Part shown: piece by piece, positions 61,058 to 64,000 of the stretch
Layout of the letters: each line of letters begins with the position of its first letter
How positions within the stretch are numbered: position 1 is the stretch's first letter
Assembly: GCA_936940865.1 (NCBI GenBank)
Contig: CAKZJB010000052.1
Span: forward strand, 49,285 to 113,284
Direction: 5' to 3'
DNA length: 64,000 nt
From: an uncultured Asticcacaulis sp.
Lineage (GTDB): Bacteria > Pseudomonadota > Alphaproteobacteria > Caulobacterales > Caulobacteraceae
The notes under the pieces: generated by a model
Databases searched by the model: none
What the model was told of the DNA's origin: nothing
Seen by the model: only the letters and a program-made list of their open reading frames with translations
Program-made: the position numbers and the translations under genes

Positions 61058-61906
61058 TTACTTCCGCGCCTGCTTCGCCCGGTCCTTTTCAAAATCGTCG
61101 TGCGCCTGGCTGACGATCCGGCCCAGCAGCTGCGGATCGATAAAGGCGTCGGCCTGGCCGGCCTTCACCTTGGCTTCGCGGCCCAATACGTCGGCGACTT
61201 CGGGATGGTTGGTCAGCACGATGTCGGCCTTCATGGCGCCGACGGTGGCGAAGCTCTGTTCATAGTCGCGGACGATGCCGGGATAGGTTTTGTTGCGCAC
61301 CAGGATGTTGCCGGCGACCGACAGGCTGCACGGAAAGACGACCTTCAGCACGCGGCCGGGCTCTATGACCTCGGTCGACCAGGTGGTGCAGCCGCGCGTA
61401 TGGCCGGGCGTGAAGGTCGCCTTCATGCGCACGCCGCGGAGCGCCACGCTTTCCCCGTCCTTCAGCACATGGTCGACGTGGACGGCCGGGAAATGGCCGC
61501 GCGGATAGATGGTTTCGCCGTCATGGAGCCCGTGTTCAAGCGCCCAGCGATCGCCCGGCGAGGCATAGACCGCCGCGCCCGTATCCTGCTTGATGCGCGC
61601 GATCCCGCCGGCGTGGTCGAAATGGGCGTGGCTGTTGAGGATGATCTTCACGTCGCGCAGGCTGAAGCCCAGAGCCGCAATGTTCTTCTCGATCAAGGGC
61701 GCTGCCGCTTCCGGCCCGCCGTCGAGCAGGATGGCATGCTTGCCGGCGACGATCAGATAGGCGCCGATGCCCCTGGTGCCGACATAGTAGACATTGCCGG
61801 CGATGCGGAACGGCGCGGTGGGCGTCGTCCAGTCAGGGTTGGTCTGGGCATGGGCGGGCATTGTCAGCGCCAGGGCCATGGCGCCGAATGCAATAGTTAA
61901 TCTCAT
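61058..61906 (-). CDS. Subclass B3-type metallo-beta-lactamase
   Basis: A 282-residue secreted metallo-hydrolase. The signal peptide (MRLTIAFGAMALALTMPAHAQ) precedes the MBL fold: NVYYVGTRGIGAYLI, zinc motif HAHFDH (93-98), GHTRGCTTWS with His169, and NHPEV with His234. The ligand set (His93, His95, His169; Asp97, His98, His234) is that of subclass B3 (no Cys ligand). Chromosomal B3 enzymes are known in Caulobacter and relatives. It may hydrolyse penicillins and carbapenems, but lactonase-like relatives exist. It starts at 61906 with GGGAG 6 bases upstream and is convergent with the lyase, 38 bases apart. Confidence 0.88.
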   Translation of the reverse strand: MRLTIAFGAMALALTMPAHAQTNPDWTTPTAPFRIAGNVYYVGTRGIGAYLIVAGKHAILLDGGPEAAAPLIEKNIAALGFSLRDVKIILNSHAHFDHAGGIARIKQDTGAAVYASPGDRWALEHGLHDGETIYPRGHFPAVHVDHVLKDGESVALRGVRMKATFTPGHTRGCTTWSTEVIEPGRVLKVVFPCSLSVAGNILVRNKTYPGIVRDYEQSFATVGAMKADIVLTNHPEVADVLGREAKVKAGQADAFIDPQLLGRIVSQAHDDFEKDRAKQARK

Positions 61907-62266
61907 GATATGCTCCCTATGGCGGAAGGGATAGCCCCGATCGTGCATGCCGACAAACGATGAAATTTGGGTCGAGCTATAAGAAAAATTTTGGTCGGCT
62001 GCGGACCTGGCGGATCGCTGCGGTGCCGGGCTGCCGGCCGGGATCTTGTTTTTCTATAAAAATATATTTATGTATAAAATTGAGATTTGCCCGGCTCTCC
62101 ATAGAGGAAAGGCCAGCCGCCGTGTCCCGTTTCAACAGCCTCGCCGCCGTGCGTCGTCGGAAGGCGATCCATCCATGGGGGCGGCCCTGCAGTCCGGCGA
62201 ATGAGCTGCCGACGGCCTCAGGCGCATGCAGGCCTTTATGAAAAACATCTTCGGGTCCGAATTCGC
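61907..62266. other. Intergenic region, divergent promoter zone
   Basis: A 360-base gap between the divergent beta-lactamase and DUF6445 genes. No gene is convincing in it. An AT-rich patch at about 62048-62087 (TTTCTATAAAAATATATTTATG) is unlike the rest and probably contains promoter elements for the DUF6445 gene. Confidence 0.5.
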
Positions 62267-62992
62267 ATGACAGTCGCCTCCAGCCGCATCGACCTTCCCG
62301 GCCTGGCCCTCAATCCCGACGCCCGGATCGAGGTCGTGAGAATCGGCGACGGCAAACAGCCCGTCTTCATCGTCGACAACGCGCTGGTCGATGGCGCGGC
62401 GATGGCGGCTTATGCCGGCGCGGACAGCACCTTCGGCGCGCCGGCGCCGGGTTCGCACTATCCGGGACGGGTCGCCCGGCTGCCCGGCAATTACATGCCG
62501 GCGATCCTGGCTGCGGCGCGCCGGCCGCTGGAAGGCCTGTTCGGTTATGCGCTCAGCCCGGCCGCGACAGTTTTCGGACATTTTGGGCTGGCGACCGTAC
62601 CGCCGGCGGCCCTGACGCCCGAACAGGCCATTCCGCATGTCGACGCGATCCGGCCGCAGGCCTTCGCCACCGTGCATTTCCTCGGCGGCGCCGAATACGG
62701 CGGCACGGCGTTTTACCGCCACAAGGCCACGGGCATGGAGGTCGTGACGCCCGCCAATCGCGACGCCGGTTACAGGACGCGCAACGCCGAACTCGACGCA
62801 ATGGCGGAACGGCCGCGGAGCGCGCTATTGGCGCTGTACGAAGAGATCGCCTACATCGAACCGGTCTTCAACCGCCTTATCCTCTACCGGGCGAACCAGT
62901 TGCACAGCGCGAAGCTGGCGCCGGTCGACAGCCTGCCCGACGATCCGCGCACCGGCCGCCTGACCGCCAATCTGTTCATCAATACGCAATAG
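62267..62992 (+). CDS. DUF6445 protein, 2-oxoglutarate-oxygenase-like
   Basis: A 241-residue cytosolic protein; ATG at 62267 (MTVASSRIDLPGL). It contains HVD at 124-126 (PEQAIPHVDAIRPQAFATVHFLGG), YGGTAFYRHKATGME, and a distal His213 in LILYRANQLHSAKL with an Arg (231) further on, the HxD...H...R pattern of Fe(II)/2-oxoglutarate oxygenases of the jelly-roll fold. From memory, this family (DUF6445) is found in Caulobacterales with TonB receptors and tryptophan halogenases, as here. So it may modify the same imported molecule or a product of the pectin locus. The catalytic assignment is inference. Confidence 0.75.
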   Translation: MTVASSRIDLPGLALNPDARIEVVRIGDGKQPVFIVDNALVDGAAMAAYAGADSTFGAPAPGSHYPGRVARLPGNYMPAILAAARRPLEGLFGYALSPAATVFGHFGLATVPPAALTPEQAIPHVDAIRPQAFATVHFLGGAEYGGTAFYRHKATGMEVVTPANRDAGYRTRNAELDAMAERPRSALLALYEEIAYIEPVFNRLILYRANQLHSAKLAPVDSLPDDPRTGRLTANLFINTQ

Positions 62993-63091
62993 GCGATATA
63001 CGTCGTCGTCGACGCTGGCATTTCGGCCATAACCCGTTTAGATTGTCCCGGCTGGGCGATACCAGTGATCCAGGACCCGAGGGGGATTTCC

Positions 63092-63631
63092 ATGCGTAAA
63101 CTTATGTCGGCCGCCGCTGCGGCGCTGTTGATTTCGGCCGCCGGTGTTTCCGGCGCCCACGCCCAGACGGCGGCGCCTGCCGCGGCTGCCGCCGAAACCG
63201 CTACGCCGGCGAAGATGGCGCTGATTGCGCGGCTCGACAAGGCCATGAACTTCGACACCATGATGAGCACCATGATGGGCAACATGATGCCGGCGTTGAT
63301 CGACGCCCAGCGCAAGGCGCATCCTGAAATTACGGATGCGCAGGTGAAGACGATCACGGACATCACCGTCTCCGTCACGCAGACCTACGTTCCGAAAATG
63401 AAGGCGGCGATGTACCAGGCCTATGCCGAAACCTTCACCGAGGACGAGCTGAAGTCGATCGTCGACTTCTATGAATCGCCCAACGGCCAGGCGGTGCTGC
63501 ACAAGATGCCGGCCGTGATGCAAAAGGCCATGCCGGCGATCACCGCCATGATACCGCAGATGCAGGCCGACATGATGCAGCAGATGTGCGAAAAGCTGAA
63601 ATGCCCGGCGCAGCCGGCAAAGGCGAACTAG
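63092..63631 (+). CDS. DUF2059 secreted protein
   Basis: A 179-residue protein with a signal peptide (MRKLMSAAAAALLISAAGVSGAHAQT, cleavage after AHA) and a helical domain typical of DUF2059: MMPALIDAQRKAHPEITDAQVKTITDI, YAETFTEDELKSIVDFYESPNGQAVLHKMPAVMQKAM. The ELKSIVDFYESPNGQ motif is the family hallmark. The function is not known; members are exported and widespread in proteobacteria. Start at 63092 has GGGGGA 5 bases upstream. It ends before an intrinsic terminator at 63649-63678. Confidence 0.9.
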   Translation: MRKLMSAAAAALLISAAGVSGAHAQTAAPAAAAAETATPAKMALIARLDKAMNFDTMMSTMMGNMMPALIDAQRKAHPEITDAQVKTITDITVSVTQTYVPKMKAAMYQAYAETFTEDELKSIVDFYESPNGQAVLHKMPAVMQKAMPAITAMIPQMQADMMQQMCEKLKCPAQPAKAN

Positions 63632-63648
63632 GCCGGAGGGGCTGTCAT

Positions 63649-63678
63649 GGCACGGGGCCTGTCAGGTCCCGTGCCTTT
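63649..63678 (+). terminator. Intrinsic terminator after the DUF2059 gene
   Basis: GGCACGGGGCCT-GTC-AGGTCCCGTGCC forms a 12-bp stem with one G-U pair and a 3-base loop, followed by TTTGG, 18 bases after the stop codon. Confidence 0.8.
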
Positions 63679-63699
63679 GGCCTTCATCGGGTCACCTCG

Positions 63700-63948
63700 A
63701 TGGCCGTGGTCTTGATCGTGTCATCCACGAGCGTATCTGAGGTCTTTAAAGCGGGCCCATTCCATGGATCCGGGGCATTTTTGCGTTGGAGCGCCGTTGG
63801 TGCGCTTATCGTCTCGACGCTTGGGCTCGTCATCGCGGCCTGGGGAATTGCGAGCGCGGAAGACATCAAGCAAGGCCGGCTGAAGGCGGGACCTTTTCCG
63901 AGCCTATGTAACTCTAAGCACGTAACTCTGAGTGCGATTCCTATGTAA
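63700..63948 (+). CDS. Possible small membrane protein, weakly supported
   Basis: An 82-residue reading from ATG 63700 with one clear hydrophobic helix (LRWSAVGALIVSTLGLVIAAWGIA) followed by SAEDIKQGRLKAGPFPSL. No ribosome site is evident, base composition is less biased than in neighbours, and the last residues (NSKHVTLSAIPM) look like junk. A reading on the minus strand (63684-63869) is even weaker. The stop codon TAA shares its last A with the start of the repeat at 63948. Perhaps a degraded or unannotated gene. Confidence 0.3.
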   Translation: MAVVLIVSSTSVSEVFKAGPFHGSGAFLRWSAVGALIVSTLGLVIAAWGIASAEDIKQGRLKAGPFPSLCNSKHVTLSAIPM

Positions 63949-64000
63949 TACCAACGGCGATTAACTTTGACCGATCGCCGTTGGCAAGGGCGACCGCCCG
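63948..64000. repeat. Second copy of the 42-kb palindromic repeat (cut by window end)
   Basis: The last 53 bases repeat 42018-42071: ATACCAACGGCGATT, then CTTTGAC and CGATCGCCGTTGGCAAGG, with two substitutions and one single-base gap confined to the loop between the two arms. The rest of the element, including the right terminal inverted repeat, lies beyond the window. Confidence 0.8.

Noticed and set aside
63684..63869. Minus-strand 61-codon ORF near the right end
   Set aside because: No ribosome site, no recognisable motif, and it overlaps a slightly more plausible plus-strand reading; neither is firm.

Overview
The window reads as a chromosomal segment of a GC-rich, free-living alphaproteobacterium, most likely a Caulobacterales member (an Asticcacaulis- or Caulobacter-like genus is my inference, not shown). 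The reasons are the dense c-di-GMP and two-component signalling, TadG-like von Willebrand proteins, and a TonB receptor / tryptophan-halogenase / DUF6445 set around a pectin lyase. I see no phage, transposase gene or CRISPR array.

Layout. 0-5 kb: tail of a secreted or pilus-type protein, an orphan CxxC protein, and a very large sensor kinase (HAMP-HisKA-HATPase-receiver-Hpt-EAL) divergent from a single-domain receiver. 5-8.7 kb: two small membrane proteins, a lipoprotein alpha-amylase and a small SpoIIAA-like protein. 9-14 kb: a chemoreceptor, a sensor kinase preceded by a 15-codon leader ORF, and a TadG-like VWA protein. 14-18 kb: minus-strand photostress group (CHAD protein, iron-sulfur (6-4) photolyase, TspO, and a short-chain dehydrogenase lacking the catalytic tyrosine). 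18-22.5 kb: two-gene operon of a hybrid kinase with a jelly-roll-like periplasmic sensor and a REC-PAS-GGDEF-EAL regulator.

23-34 kb: a low-oxygen / polyhydroxyalkanoate block: phaB, phasin, phaC, an MgtA-type ATPase, an SDR, a second P-type ATPase and a zinc alcohol dehydrogenase. Four 14-bp sites, all TTGAC-N4-ATCAA in one orientation, lie in front of every transcription unit, so the block looks like one FNR/FixK regulon although no fnr or fixK gene is in the window. 34-39 kb: tripartite ABC exporter (adaptor, FtsX permease, ATPase). 39.1 kb: tRNA-Leu(CAA).

39-49 kb: small enzymes, lipoproteins and an outer-membrane barrel, plus a minus-strand operon (membrane protein, Xre repressor, a 59-residue membrane peptide, alpha/beta hydrolase) under a promoter covered by three spaced operators, divergent from a NagX-like acyltransferase; then a periplasmic M48 protease group. 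49-53 kb: TetR-controlled efflux operon with a perfect 20-bp operator, interrupted before its ATPase gene by a 203-bp nested palindrome that can fold as a four-way (cloverleaf) structure. 53.5-63 kb: pectin locus (LacI-type operator palindromes, TonB receptor, tryptophan halogenase, PL4 rhamnogalacturonan lyase), a subclass B3 metallo-beta-lactamase, a DUF6445 protein and a DUF2059 protein. A second copy of a short mobile-looking repeat, whose full copy is at 42.0 kb, starts at the extreme right end.
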